Shown here one piece after another: positions 45,707 to 54,999 of a stretch of 64,000 bases of DNA. This DNA comes from Lysobacter stagni (lineage in GTDB: Bacteria > Pseudomonadota > Gammaproteobacteria > Xanthomonadales > Xanthomonadaceae): the NCBI RefSeq assembly GCF_030053425.1, contig NZ_JASGBI010000001.1, positions 3,356,001-3,420,000 on the forward strand. Reading direction: 5' to 3'. A program made the position numbers and the translations under genes. Every line of letters starts with the position of its first letter. The first letter of the stretch is position 1. The notes under the pieces are model-generated. The model searched no databases. It was not told the DNA's origin and was given only the letters and a program-made list of their open reading frames with translations.

Positions 45707-47203
45707 TCAGCCCGCCACGCCGGCGCCGAGTCGCTGTTCGACGGCCTTCAGCTTCGGACGGATGAACGCGCGCAGGCGTGCGTCGAGGGCGAGCAGCGCG
45801 AGCAGGTACGGACCGCCGATCAGCATGCCGCCGATGAGCATGCGCTGCCAGCCCGGCCGCAGCTGCAGCCGGATCGTGATCCATTCGCCTGCGATGCCCA
45901 GCGCGGCCGCCGCGAATGCGGTGGCCAGCGTTCGTCCGTCGGGAAACTGCCGCAGCGCAGGATTGACCAACAGGCAGGCAGCGGTGCTCGATGCCAGCGA
46001 ACTCACCAGCGTCGCGTAGGCCGCGCCCATCACGCCGTACGACGGAATCCACAGCCAGTTGAGCAGCGCGTTGATGGCCACCGCGCCGCACATCAGCAGC
46101 ATCACGGTCTTGGTACGCCGCTCCAGCACCAGTCCGAAGCCGCACACCAGCAGCACCGGCAGAATGGCGTTCTGCGCGCCCATCAGCTCGAACACCGGTC
46201 CCGACGCGGCCTTTCCGGAACCGCTGAGCGCGATGATGAGGTCCGTGCCCAGGCACCACAGCAGCAAGGCAACACCGATGGCCGCGTAGGTCATCGGCAC
46301 CAGCATGGTGCGCTTGAGCGCGCGAACGGCGGCGGCGCCCTCGGTCACGTACACACGGTTGGCCGTGGGCGTGAACGACTCGAACACCGTGAGGTTCATG
46401 AACATGTGCACCTGCATCGCCAGCGCCGCGCCGACGCTGTAGATGCCGACGATGGCGAAATCGCCCGACAGGCCCTTGAGCATGATGCGGTCGATGGACA
46501 CCAGCGCGACCGCGAGGATCTCCGTCGCCACCAGCGGCATGCCGTAGGCAAAGGACTGACGGATCGCCGCCGCGTCCACCGACTTGCGCGCGAAACGCAG
46601 GTGCCGATGCGCCCACGCCAGGTAGAACAGCATGCCCGCGACCACCGCCAGCAGGCGACCGCCGTACGCGGCGGTTGCCGAATGCTGGATCGCCACCACC
46701 GCGCCCAGCATCAGCGCCAGCTGCAGCCAGCGCGAGGCCACGCGCGTGAACATCACCATGCGCGACTGCTCCGTCACGCGCAGCACGGTTTCCACCAGGC
46801 TGGAGTAGACCAGCAGCGGCGTCATCACCAGCGCCATCCAGAACACCGGCGAGTGACCTGTGCCGGTGGCGTAGCCCTGCACGATCGCCACCGCGCCGAC
46901 GAACGCCCACAGCACCATCGAGCCGAGCATCGGCAGGTAGAACAGATTGGTGGCGAAGGCGTGCATGCGCTCTTCGTCGCCGCCGTGCGGGTAGAAGCGC
47001 TGGATGGAATGCTGCGCACCCAGCTTGGCCACCGCGACGGCCATCAGCACCCAGGTCTCGTAGTACCCGAGGATGCCGTACTGCGTGTTGTCCAGCAGGC
47101 GCGTGAGCAGCGGGAACGACACCAGTCCTGCCAGCAACACCAGGATGTTGGCGGTGGAGTAGCGCAGGTAGTGCCTGCCGATGCCGGCCGATGGATCGCT
47201 CAT
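45707..47203 (-). CDS. Polysaccharide flippase (Wzx-like, MATE/MOP superfamily)
   Basis: A 498-residue membrane protein with about twelve to fourteen helices. The MOP-type N-terminus is YSTANILVLLAGLVSFPLLTRL with TQYGILGYYETW; SIDRIMLKGLSGDFAIVGIYSVG is the second family block. It would flip undecaprenyl-linked repeats to the periplasm. It is the last gene of the megasynthase operon, 4 bases after the hydrolase, not part of the glycan operon. It is the only flippase in the window. Confidence 0.92.
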   Translation of the reverse strand: MSDPSAGIGRHYLRYSTANILVLLAGLVSFPLLTRLLDNTQYGILGYYETWVLMAVAVAKLGAQHSIQRFYPHGGDEERMHAFATNLFYLPMLGSMVLWAFVGAVAIVQGYATGTGHSPVFWMALVMTPLLVYSSLVETVLRVTEQSRMVMFTRVASRWLQLALMLGAVVAIQHSATAAYGGRLLAVVAGMLFYLAWAHRHLRFARKSVDAAAIRQSFAYGMPLVATEILAVALVSIDRIMLKGLSGDFAIVGIYSVGAALAMQVHMFMNLTVFESFTPTANRVYVTEGAAAVRALKRTMLVPMTYAAIGVALLLWCLGTDLIIALSGSGKAASGPVFELMGAQNAILPVLLVCGFGLVLERRTKTVMLLMCGAVAINALLNWLWIPSYGVMGAAYATLVSSLASSTAACLLVNPALRQFPDGRTLATAFAAAALGIAGEWITIRLQLRPGWQRMLIGGMLIGGPYLLALLALDARLRAFIRPKLKAVEQRLGAGVAG

Positions 47204-47207
47204 GGGA

Positions 47208-48068
47208 TCAGTTCGACTCCGACGGGCCGAATTCCGAACGCATCCAGGCCTCGATACGTGCGATCAGCACGCGACGATGCTTGCGCAGGTAGAAGGTGTG
47301 GTCGTACTCGCGCCAGTACTCCAGCGCGACCTGCGGCGCACGCGCCGCGCGGCCCAGGCCGGCGGCCAGCTGGTCGCGATGGTTGAAGTAGTGGTACGCA
47401 CCGCCCGTGAACACGAACAGCAGGCGCGTGCCGCGGTCGACCATGCCCGACAGCATGCGTCGTGCGTCCGCCTTCGCCGGCCAGTCGCGGAAATCGGCCA
47501 GCGCGGGTCCGGCGTTGCGACGCGAGGCGATGTAACGCAGCACCTTTCCGGCATTGAGCAGGCGCGGCAGCACGTGTCGCAGCCAGAAGCCCGGCGTCGG
47601 GAACGCCACGCCGTCCAGCAGGATCGCGCCGCTCACGCGCGGATGCACCGCGGCGACGTGGAATGCGTCGTCCGCACCGGAACACAGTCCGCACAACACG
47701 AAGCGCATCGCCCCGGTCTGCTCGGCCAACAAGCGCATCGCGGCTTCGATCTCGTGCTGGCGACGGTCGCCGGTGGTGCGCACCGGCGCATCGCTGTCGC
47801 CGAGGCCTGCCTGGTCGAAACGCAACACCGGGAAGCCCCGCGCGGCCAGCGTGCGCGCGAGATCCACATGCAGGCGGAACGGCCCCGTGTGGCGCGTGAG
47901 GCCGGCGTTGAGCAACAGCACGCCCACCTTCGAACACGCGCGCGACGGACGCGTCACCACGCCGACGAGACCATCGCCGAAGCGATGCACGCTTTCCTGC
48001 GGCGCAAATTCGGGAGTGACATCGGCCACTTCCGCCAATGCGCGAAGGTTGTCGATCTGCAGGTTCAC
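47208..48068 (-). CDS. Alpha/beta hydrolase, exosortase-A-associated hydrolase 1-like, Cys nucleophile
   Basis: A 286-residue alpha/beta hydrolase. The nucleophile elbow reads GLCSG, putting Cys129 at the catalytic position. The acid/His side has the C-terminal REYDHTFYLRKHR with a candidate His. VLLLNAGLTRHTGP and FPVLRFDQAGLGDSD match the fold. From memory, the exosortase-A hydrolase 1 family (TIGR03100) has a similar GLC elbow. The GTG start overlaps the previous stop (GTGA). It may cleave thioesters of the adjacent NRPS, or process glycan; both are inferred. Confidence 0.8.
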   Translation of the reverse strand: MNLQIDNLRALAEVADVTPEFAPQESVHRFGDGLVGVVTRPSRACSKVGVLLLNAGLTRHTGPFRLHVDLARTLAARGFPVLRFDQAGLGDSDAPVRTTGDRRQHEIEAAMRLLAEQTGAMRFVLCGLCSGADDAFHVAAVHPRVSGAILLDGVAFPTPGFWLRHVLPRLLNAGKVLRYIASRRNAGPALADFRDWPAKADARRMLSGMVDRGTRLLFVFTGGAYHYFNHRDQLAAGLGRAARAPQVALEYWREYDHTFYLRKHRRVLIARIEAWMRSEFGPSESN

Positions 48069-48877
48069 CAGGGCACCTGTGCGGTCATGCGCTGCGCCAG
48101 CTGTGCGACGGCGCGGCGCGGAAACACCTGGGCTCCGAAGCGCGCGGGAACGTCCCATTCGGGCCGCTCGCCTTCGTCCAGCAGCACCGCCTCCACCGCG
48201 ACGCCGGCCTCCCGCTGCGCCTGCGCGAAACGGTCCAGGGTCTCGTCCATCTCCCACACCGCCATGCGCACGCGGCTACCGGCGGGCAGACGCCAGCGCG
48301 TCGGAGCGGCGTGGCGCAGTTGCGCAAGGAACGCCTCGTCCACGCGGAAGCCGAGCAGGTCATCCGCATCCGGCTCGTGACGTGCATGCACGTAGCGGCC
48401 GCTTTCGAGCAGCTGCTGGCGATGCTGTTCGCGCCACTGGTCGACCAGGCGACGGCCATCCAGTTGCGGGTCCCACAGCACCACGTCCACTGGCGCCGCG
48501 CGCGACGACAGGTACGCCAGCATCGGGATGGCCGCGCTGCGCAGGGCCAGCCATTGCAGCGTGGTGGCGCCGGAACGGCGCGTGAGCTCCTTCGCCGCTG
48601 CGTCCAGGTCCGACTGCAGGCCCGACAGGCTCAGCTCGAGGTCCTCGCCAGCGGAATCGCCCGTGCCGTACCAGTCAAAGGTGAGCGTGGGGATGCCCTG
48701 GGCACCCACCGCCTGCGCCAGCGACCACAACGCGCGGTGGCTGCGCGTGCCTTCCTGCAACAGCGGCGCGCACAGGACCAGCCCGTGCGCTCCTTCGATC
48801 CGCGGCCGGCCGTCGGTTTCGTGCAGCAGGCCAAACAGACTGCGCCCGGCCTCTCCGAAGAAGAACGGCGCGCTCAT
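48065..48877 (-). CDS. Alpha/beta hydrolase-like protein, exosortase-A-associated hydrolase 2-like
   Basis: A 270-residue alpha/beta-hydrolase fold protein (LVLCAPLLQEGTRSHRALWSLAQA, PTLTFDWYGTGDSAGE). The expected GxSxG elbow reads LRSAA, with Ser114 kept but both glycines lost. No clear C-terminal catalytic His is seen, so it may be inactive or use another mechanism. The pairing with the Cys-type hydrolase recalls hydrolases 1 and 2 of exosortase-A loci. The ATG overlaps the NRPS stop (ATGA). Confidence 0.75.
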   Translation of the reverse strand: MSAPFFFGEAGRSLFGLLHETDGRPRIEGAHGLVLCAPLLQEGTRSHRALWSLAQAVGAQGIPTLTFDWYGTGDSAGEDLELSLSGLQSDLDAAAKELTRRSGATTLQWLALRSAAIPMLAYLSSRAAPVDVVLWDPQLDGRRLVDQWREQHRQQLLESGRYVHARHEPDADDLLGFRVDEAFLAQLRHAAPTRWRLPAGSRVRMAVWEMDETLDRFAQAQREAGVAVEAVLLDEGERPEWDVPARFGAQVFPRRAVAQLAQRMTAQVPW

Positions 48878-51800
48878 TCCACCGTCCCTGGTGTGCGCAG
48901 CAGACGCTTCATCTGCCGCGCCATCCGCGCGCCAACACCGCCGGATTTCTCCTCGCGGCCGAAAGAGACAGGAAGATCCGACGCGATCTGCGCCAGGCTC
49001 TGCGAAGCCAGCCGCATCAGCTGGATGCGTACGCCAGCCTCCTTCAGGACCCGGCTGGACATCTGCACCGCGAGCATCGAGTTTCCGCCGATGTCGAAGA
49101 AGTTGTCGTTCGCGTCCACGTCCACGCCGAGCAACTCTTTCCAGAGGGCGCGCAGGTAGGTCGCACGCGGGTCGTCGTTCTCCACCGCCACGCATGCGGC
49201 AGCTTCGTCACCGTTTTGCGGCGTAACGCCACCGCCATGACCCTGCGCGCGCAGAATCGCCGCGCTCAGCGTGGTGACCAGCGCCGGCGATTCGATCATC
49301 GCGCGATGGTCGCCCGGGATCGACACCACCTCGACGTCGTCGACCATGCGTTCCCAGCCCAGTGCTGGCTTGTTGCGCAGCTCCGTCGGCTGTTCGCTCG
49401 CGCGGAACAGGACCAGCGCACCGGCATACGGCTGCACGACGTACTTCACGTACGCGCGCATGTGCGTGGCTTCCAGCTCGGCGTAACGCACGTTGTGCGG
49501 CAGGGCCTCGCCGCTCTCGCGCGCCTGCTGCGCCTGCTGGCGCATCTGCCGTGCCTGCAGGCGTCCGTTGACGACACCGCCGATCGTAGCCAGGCGTTCG
49601 CCCAGCGACTGTCCCTGCATGCGACGGTGCAACCGCTGCACGCGCGCGGACAGGCCGCGCTGTGCTTCATCGCGATAACGGATTCCGAACTCCGCGGAGG
49701 TGTCCACCAGGCCGAGCATGCCGACCGTTTCGCCGGCCGCCAGCAACTGCTGCGCCATCTCGAAGGCGATGATGCCGCCCATCGAACCGCCCGCCAGATG
49801 GTATGGACCGTGCGGCTGCACCTGCCGGATCTCGTGCACGTAGCGTTCGGCCATCTTCTCCACGCGGTCCAGCGGCGCGGTGCGGCCGTCCAGGCCCAGG
49901 GCCTGCAGGCCGTACACCGGAATGCCTTCGGGCATCGCGTCGGCGAGCGGTCGGTAATTGAGTACGTTGCCGCCCACGGCATGCACGAGGAACAGCGGAA
50001 GCTGGTCGCCCTGCGGGCGGATCGGCACCAGCGGCGCCCACGGATCGGGCCGCGCGGTATCGTCCTGCGAGTCCGCATCGGCGCCGGCGCGGTGGTATTC
50101 GTACGCCAGTGCGCGCACCGAGCGCGCGGTGAGCAGCGTCGCCAGCGGCAGGTTCACGCCGGTCTCGCGGTTGAAACGGTGGAACATCTGCACCGCCTGC
50201 AACGAATGCCCGCCCAGCGAGAAGAAATCATCGTCCGGGCCGATCTCCGGCTTGCGCAGCAGATCGCGCCAGATTTCCAGCAGCTGCATGCCCAGCGGAT
50301 CGAGTTCGTCGCCCAGCGCATCGTCGGCGCGCGGGACGGCAACAGGTTCCGCCACCGGCGCTGGTTCGATCGCGCGACCGAACTGCAACGGCTGGCCGTC
50401 GTCGAAGCGGGTGATCTCCTCCAGCGTGCGCGAGGGATCGCTGCCCAGCGCCTTCAGCACGGCGACGTAGCGGTCGCGCAGCAGCGCGGCGGTGTCGTCG
50501 AGGAAGATGTCGGCGTTGTAGATGAAGCCGCCCGACAGACCGGTGTCCTGTTCGACGAACCACAGGCCCAGGTCCTGCGTCGAGGCGGTCTGGAACACCG
50601 GGTAACGCTCGTGGGTGAGCGAACCCCAGGTGCACACGCGCTGGCGGATGTCCTGGAACGAGAACAGCGCGTGATAGAGTACGGCACCGCCTTCGCGGCT
50701 GCGCACGCTCAGCTCGCGCACCAGATCTTCCAGGCGGATGTCGGGATGGGCGAAGCTGTCCAGCACGACGTCCTTCACCTTCTTCACCGCCTGCGCGAAG
50801 CTCATCGACGGATCGATGTCCATGCGCAGGGGCAGCAGGCTGGTGAAGTAACCCATCAGGTTCTCGACCTCCGCGGTGTTGCGACCGCGTACCGGCGTGC
50901 CGAGGATCAGCTCGCGCAGGCCGGAAGTCCGGCTGATCAGCGCGTAGTACGCGGTGAGCAGCACCATGTAGAGCGTCGCGTCGACCTTCCGTGCCGTGTC
51001 GTGCAGGGCGTTGGTCACCTCGTTCGCCACGACGATGCGGTGCGTGACGCCGCGCCCGGACATGCCGGGGCGACGCGGCATGTCGGTGGGCAACGCTTCC
51101 ACGCCCTGCCCCGCGCCGCCCAGTCGCTCGCGCCAGAACGCCAGCTGCTTCGCATACTCCGGTCCCTGCAGCCACTGGTGGTGCCAGGCCGAGTAATCCG
51201 CGTAGGTCACCGTCAGTTCCGGCAGCTTCGCTTCGCGCCCTTCCAGCTGCGCGGCGTACAGCTCGGCCATGTCGGTGTACATCAGATCGAACGACCAGCC
51301 GTCCCAGATCAGGTGGTGGGTCATGAAGAACCACACGTGTTCTTCCGGCCCCAGGCGGAACAGGCGCGAGCGGATCAGCGGCGCACGGTCCAGTTCGAAC
51401 GGGGTCTGGATCAACGCGTCCATGCGACGCGAGACTTCGGCTTCGCGTTCGTCCTTGGGCAGCTGGCTCACATCCACCACGTCGGTGATGTCCACATCGA
51501 CGACGTCGTGCACGATCTGCATCGGTTCGCCGTCCACCAGCCCGATGGTCGTGCGCAGCACGCTCTGGCGCTGGATCATCGCGTCGATCGCGGCCTGGAA
51601 TGCATCCAGCTGCAGCGGACCGCGCAGGCGATGCGCGCTGGGCGTGTTGTAGGTGATCTGACCGGGGTTGAACTGCTCGAGCAGATACAGGCGCTCCTGC
51701 ATCACCGACATCGGGCCGCGCGTGCGATCGGCCAATGGCTTGATGGGCTCGCGCTTGGGCGCTGCCTCGCCATCGATGCCCTGCACCATGCGCGCGAGCT

Positions 51801-54800
51801 TGGCGACGGTGGGGCCGTCGAACAATGCACGCAGCGACAGCGCGATGCCCAGTTCCTTGTTGATCCGCGAGGTCAGCTGCGCGGCCAGCAACGAATGTCC
51901 GCCCAGCGAGAAGAAGTCATCGTCCACGCCCACTTCCGCCACGCCCAGCACCTGCGCCATGGCTTCGGCGATGGTGCGCTCCAGCGCGTTGCGCGGGGCC
52001 ACTCGTTCGCCCGACAGCTTCACGGTCAGGTCCGGCGCCGGCAGCGACTTGCGGTCGATCTTGCCGTTGGGCAACAGCGGAATGGCATCGAGGAACAGGA
52101 TGTGCTGCGGAATCATGTAGTCCGGCAGCGATCCCTTTAGATAGGACGCAAGCGCCGACTCTTCCAGCGCGGAGGCGCCGTCGCCGACCACGTACGCCAC
52201 CAGCCGCACGTCACCCGGGCGATCCTCGCGCGCGACCACGACCGCGCGCGCGACTTGTGGATGCGCGGCCAGAAGGGCTTCGATCTCGCCCAGCTCGATG
52301 CGGTAACCGCGCACCTTCACCTGGAAATCCAGGCGCCCCTGGTGTTCCAGCACGCCTTCGGCGCGCCAGCGTCCGCGGTCGCCGGTTCGGTACAGCAGCG
52401 CACCGGGCGCGGTGGAGAACGGATCTTCGACGAAGCGTTCGGACGTGAGCTCCGGACGGTTGAGGTAGCCCAGCGTCACACCATCGCCGCCGATCCAGAT
52501 CTCGCCCGGTACGCCAAGCGGGCACAACTCGCCGCGGGGGTCGAGGATCCACACCTGTGTGTTGTCGGTGGGACGGCCGATATGGATGTCGATCGCGCCG
52601 TTGGCCGGCGCCACCACGCGCGAGCACGTGGACCACACCGTCGTTTCGGTCGGGCCGTATACGTTCCACAGCGAACCGCAGCGCTGCAGCAACTGTGCGG
52701 CCAGGTCCTGCGGCAGCGCTTCACCGCCGCAGAGGATCTTGAACGAGGCATCGCCCTTCCAGTCGGCGTCGAGCAGCAGCCGCCACGAGGCCGGCGTGGC
52801 CTGCATCACGGTCGCGCCGCTGTTGGCGATCAATGCCTTCAACGCGACGCCGTCGGCGGCGGTGACGCGATCGGCCAGCACCACGCGCGCGCCCACGCTG
52901 AGCGGCAGAAGCAGTTCCAGCACGGCGATGTCGAACGACAGCGTGGTCACTGCGACGAGACGGTCGTCCGCGCCCAGACCCGGCTCCTTCGCCATGCTGC
53001 CCAGGAAGTTGCTGACGGCACGGTGCGGTACCTGCACGCCCTTCGGCCGACCGGTGGAGCCGGAGGTGTAGATGACGTACGCAACCGACTCCGGCTGCGC
53101 CGCGCCTTCGTCACGCCCGATGCGCGAAGCCGGCAGCGCGGCCAACTCGTCGTGCAGCGTGTCCAGCGCCAGCACGGGGCGTCCGCGCAGATCGAAATGA
53201 CCGGCGTGCTTCGTGGTCGTCAGCAGCGCGGCCAGGCCCGCATCGCCGGCCATGTAGGCCAGGCGCTCGGCGGGAAAATTGGGATCCAGCGGCACGTAAC
53301 CGGCGCCGGCCTTCAGCACGCCCAGCAAGCCGGCGAGCATGTCCACACCGCGGTCCAGCACCAGGCCGACCAGCGTGCCGCGATGCACACCGCGCGCGCG
53401 CAACAGGTGCGCGATGCGGTTGGCGCGGTCTTCCAGTTCGTCGTAGCGCACGGACTGACCGTCGAATTCCAGCGCGATCCGATCCGGTGTGCGGTCGCAC
53501 TGCCGTTCGAACGACTCGTGCATGCGGCACTCGCGGTCGAACGGCGTGGCCGCCGGCTGCAGCGCCTGCAGCTCGCCGCGCGCGGCCTCGGACACCACGG
53601 ACAGCCGTCCGAAGGCGAGGTCCGGTCGCGCGACCGCGGCGCGCAGCAAGGTTTCGTACGCGGCCATCCAGCGGCGGATCGTCGCGTTGTCGAACAGGTC
53701 GGTGTTGTACTGGCACTCCAGGCGCATGCCACCCTGCACCTGCACCGCGTTGACGAACAGCTCGAAGTTCTCGTAGCTGCGCGGGTTGGTGATCAGGCGC
53801 ATACCCAGGCCGTGGAAGCCGGTGCTTTCCTGGTCCATCGCCTGGTCGATGTTGAACATCACGCTGCACAACGGCAGGCGCGCGGGATCGCGCTGCAGCG
53901 ACAGCTTCTTCAGCAGCGTGCCGAAGGTGTAGCGCTGGTGCTCGATGGAATCGAGCAGCGTGGACTGCGCCTGCGCGAGCGCCTGCTCGAACGGCTGCGC
54001 CTGGTCCAGCTCGAAACGCAGCGGCAGCAGGTTCACGCAGTGGCCGACGAGATGATCATGGCCGTCGATCGACTGGCCCGCGGCCGGAATGCCGATGACC
54101 ACATCGTTCTGCGAAGTCAGGCGCGAAAGCACACCGGCAAAGCCGGCCAGAAGCGTGGCGAACAGGCTGGCGCCCTGGCGCGCGCCGAGGCGGCGGATGG
54201 CGGCGACCAGCTCGTTGTCGAGCAGATGGTCCTCGCGCACCGATGGGAACGTGCGACGCGTGGGACGCGGCCGGTCGGTGGGCAGGTCGAGGATGGGGCC
54301 GCCGTCGGCGAAACGCTGCAGCCAGTACGCCTCGTCGGCGCGGTAGGTTGCGCCGTGCGGGTGTTCGGCCTCGGCCAGCGCGTAGTCGGCGAAGGACTCG
54401 GCGGCAGGCAGTGGTTCCGCGGTCTGCCCCAGCGCTTGCGTGTACAGCGCGCCGAGTTCGCGCACGATCACCCACCACGACCAGCCATCGCAGACGATGT
54501 GGTGCGCGGTGAGCACCAGCTGGTGCCGGTCGGCAGACAGACGGATCAGGTCGCTGCGCAGCAGTGCGCCGTGGTCGAGGTCGAACGGAACCTCCACCAC
54601 GCTGCGCGCGTGTTCGGCGATGCGCGCAGCGCTTGCGGCCTCGTCCAGTGCGGAAAGGTCGATCAGCGGCAGCGCGATCTCGCGCGTGTCGCCCACGCAC
54701 AGCGTGCGGCCATCCGGGCCGAAGTTGGCGCGCAGGATGTCGTGGCGCGCCACCAGGGCGCGCAGTGCATCGTGCAGGGCCGGCACATCGAGAGCGCCGC

Positions 54801-54999
54801 GGAAATCCAGCGAGATCGACTCGTTGTACGCCAGCGATGCATCCTCGCCCAGGCGGTCGGCCAGCCACACCTCGCGCTGCGGCTCGGTGGTCGGCGCGAC
54901 ACGCGACAGCGGCCCGTCGGCGAAGGGATCGTAATCGACCGTGGCGTGGGCGCCGTTCGCCTTGTCCAGTGCGGCATCGCCCATAACGGCAGCATTCAT
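48874..54999 (-). CDS. Nonribosomal peptide synthetase C-A-PCP-C-PCP-TE-PCP
   Basis: A 2041-residue multimodular enzyme. Domain order: condensation (about 30-470, HHIVCDG near 166), adenylation (about 490-985, YTSGSTGRPKG, VYGPTETT, NGKIDRKSLP), carrier (Ser near 1034 in LGGHSLL), second condensation (about 1095-1530, HHLIWDG near 1228), carrier (Ser near 1597) with no adenylation domain before it, thioesterase (about 1665-1910, GGSMGG near 1738, VDTS, PGDHR) and a further carrier after the thioesterase (Ser near 1972 in IGGNSML). The adenylation pocket read by eye is DILQLGVVW(K), one or two residues from the glycine code DILQLGLIWK. It begins by ATGA overlap with the PKS-NRPS gene. The product is unknown. 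Confidence 0.93.
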   Translation of the reverse strand: MNAAVMGDAALDKANGAHATVDYDPFADGPLSRVAPTTEPQREVWLADRLGEDASLAYNESISLDFRGALDVPALHDALRALVARHDILRANFGPDGRTLCVGDTREIALPLIDLSALDEAASAARIAEHARSVVEVPFDLDHGALLRSDLIRLSADRHQLVLTAHHIVCDGWSWWVIVRELGALYTQALGQTAEPLPAAESFADYALAEAEHPHGATYRADEAYWLQRFADGGPILDLPTDRPRPTRRTFPSVREDHLLDNELVAAIRRLGARQGASLFATLLAGFAGVLSRLTSQNDVVIGIPAAGQSIDGHDHLVGHCVNLLPLRFELDQAQPFEQALAQAQSTLLDSIEHQRYTFGTLLKKLSLQRDPARLPLCSVMFNIDQAMDQESTGFHGLGMRLITNPRSYENFELFVNAVQVQGGMRLECQYNTDLFDNATIRRWMAAYETLLRAAVARPDLAFGRLSVVSEAARGELQALQPAATPFDRECRMHESFERQCDRTPDRIALEFDGQSVRYDELEDRANRIAHLLRARGVHRGTLVGLVLDRGVDMLAGLLGVLKAGAGYVPLDPNFPAERLAYMAGDAGLAALLTTTKHAGHFDLRGRPVLALDTLHDELAALPASRIGRDEGAAQPESVAYVIYTSGSTGRPKGVQVPHRAVSNFLGSMAKEPGLGADDRLVAVTTLSFDIAVLELLLPLSVGARVVLADRVTAADGVALKALIANSGATVMQATPASWRLLLDADWKGDASFKILCGGEALPQDLAAQLLQRCGSLWNVYGPTETTVWSTCSRVVAPANGAIDIHIGRPTDNTQVWILDPRGELCPLGVPGEIWIGGDGVTLGYLNRPELTSERFVEDPFSTAPGALLYRTGDRGRWRAEGVLEHQGRLDFQVKVRGYRIELGEIEALLAAHPQVARAVVVAREDRPGDVRLVAYVVGDGASALEESALASYLKGSLPDYMIPQHILFLDAIPLLPNGKIDRKSLPAPDLTVKLSGERVAPRNALERTIAEAMAQVLGVAEVGVDDDFFSLGGHSLLAAQLTSRINKELGIALSLRALFDGPTVAKLARMVQGIDGEAAPKREPIKPLADRTRGPMSVMQERLYLLEQFNPGQITYNTPSAHRLRGPLQLDAFQAAIDAMIQRQSVLRTTIGLVDGEPMQIVHDVVDVDITDVVDVSQLPKDEREAEVSRRMDALIQTPFELDRAPLIRSRLFRLGPEEHVWFFMTHHLIWDGWSFDLMYTDMAELYAAQLEGREAKLPELTVTYADYSAWHHQWLQGPEYAKQLAFWRERLGGAGQGVEALPTDMPRRPGMSGRGVTHRIVVANEVTNALHDTARKVDATLYMVLLTAYYALISRTSGLRELILGTPVRGRNTAEVENLMGYFTSLLPLRMDIDPSMSFAQAVKKVKDVVLDSFAHPDIRLEDLVRELSVRSREGGAVLYHALFSFQDIRQRVCTWGSLTHERYPVFQTASTQDLGLWFVEQDTGLSGGFIYNADIFLDDTAALLRDRYVAVLKALGSDPSRTLEEITRFDDGQPLQFGRAIEPAPVAEPVAVPRADDALGDELDPLGMQLLEIWRDLLRKPEIGPDDDFFSLGGHSLQAVQMFHRFNRETGVNLPLATLLTARSVRALAYEYHRAGADADSQDDTARPDPWAPLVPIRPQGDQLPLFLVHAVGGNVLNYRPLADAMPEGIPVYGLQALGLDGRTAPLDRVEKMAERYVHEIRQVQPHGPYHLAGGSMGGIIAFEMAQQLLAAGETVGMLGLVDTSAEFGIRYRDEAQRGLSARVQRLHRRMQGQSLGERLATIGGVVNGRLQARQMRQQAQQARESGEALPHNVRYAELEATHMRAYVKYVVQPYAGALVLFRASEQPTELRNKPALGWERMVDDVEVVSIPGDHRAMIESPALVTTLSAAILRAQGHGGGVTPQNGDEAAACVAVENDDPRATYLRALWKELLGVDVDANDNFFDIGGNSMLAVQMSSRVLKEAGVRIQLMRLASQSLAQIASDLPVSFGREEKSGGVGARMARQMKRLLRTPGTVE

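Noticed and set aside
30100..48068. Exosortase (XrtA) expected from the operon type
   Set aside because: None of the membrane proteins shows the exosortase layout. The ligase-like protein at 36720 has O-antigen ligase motifs instead. It may lie outside the window.
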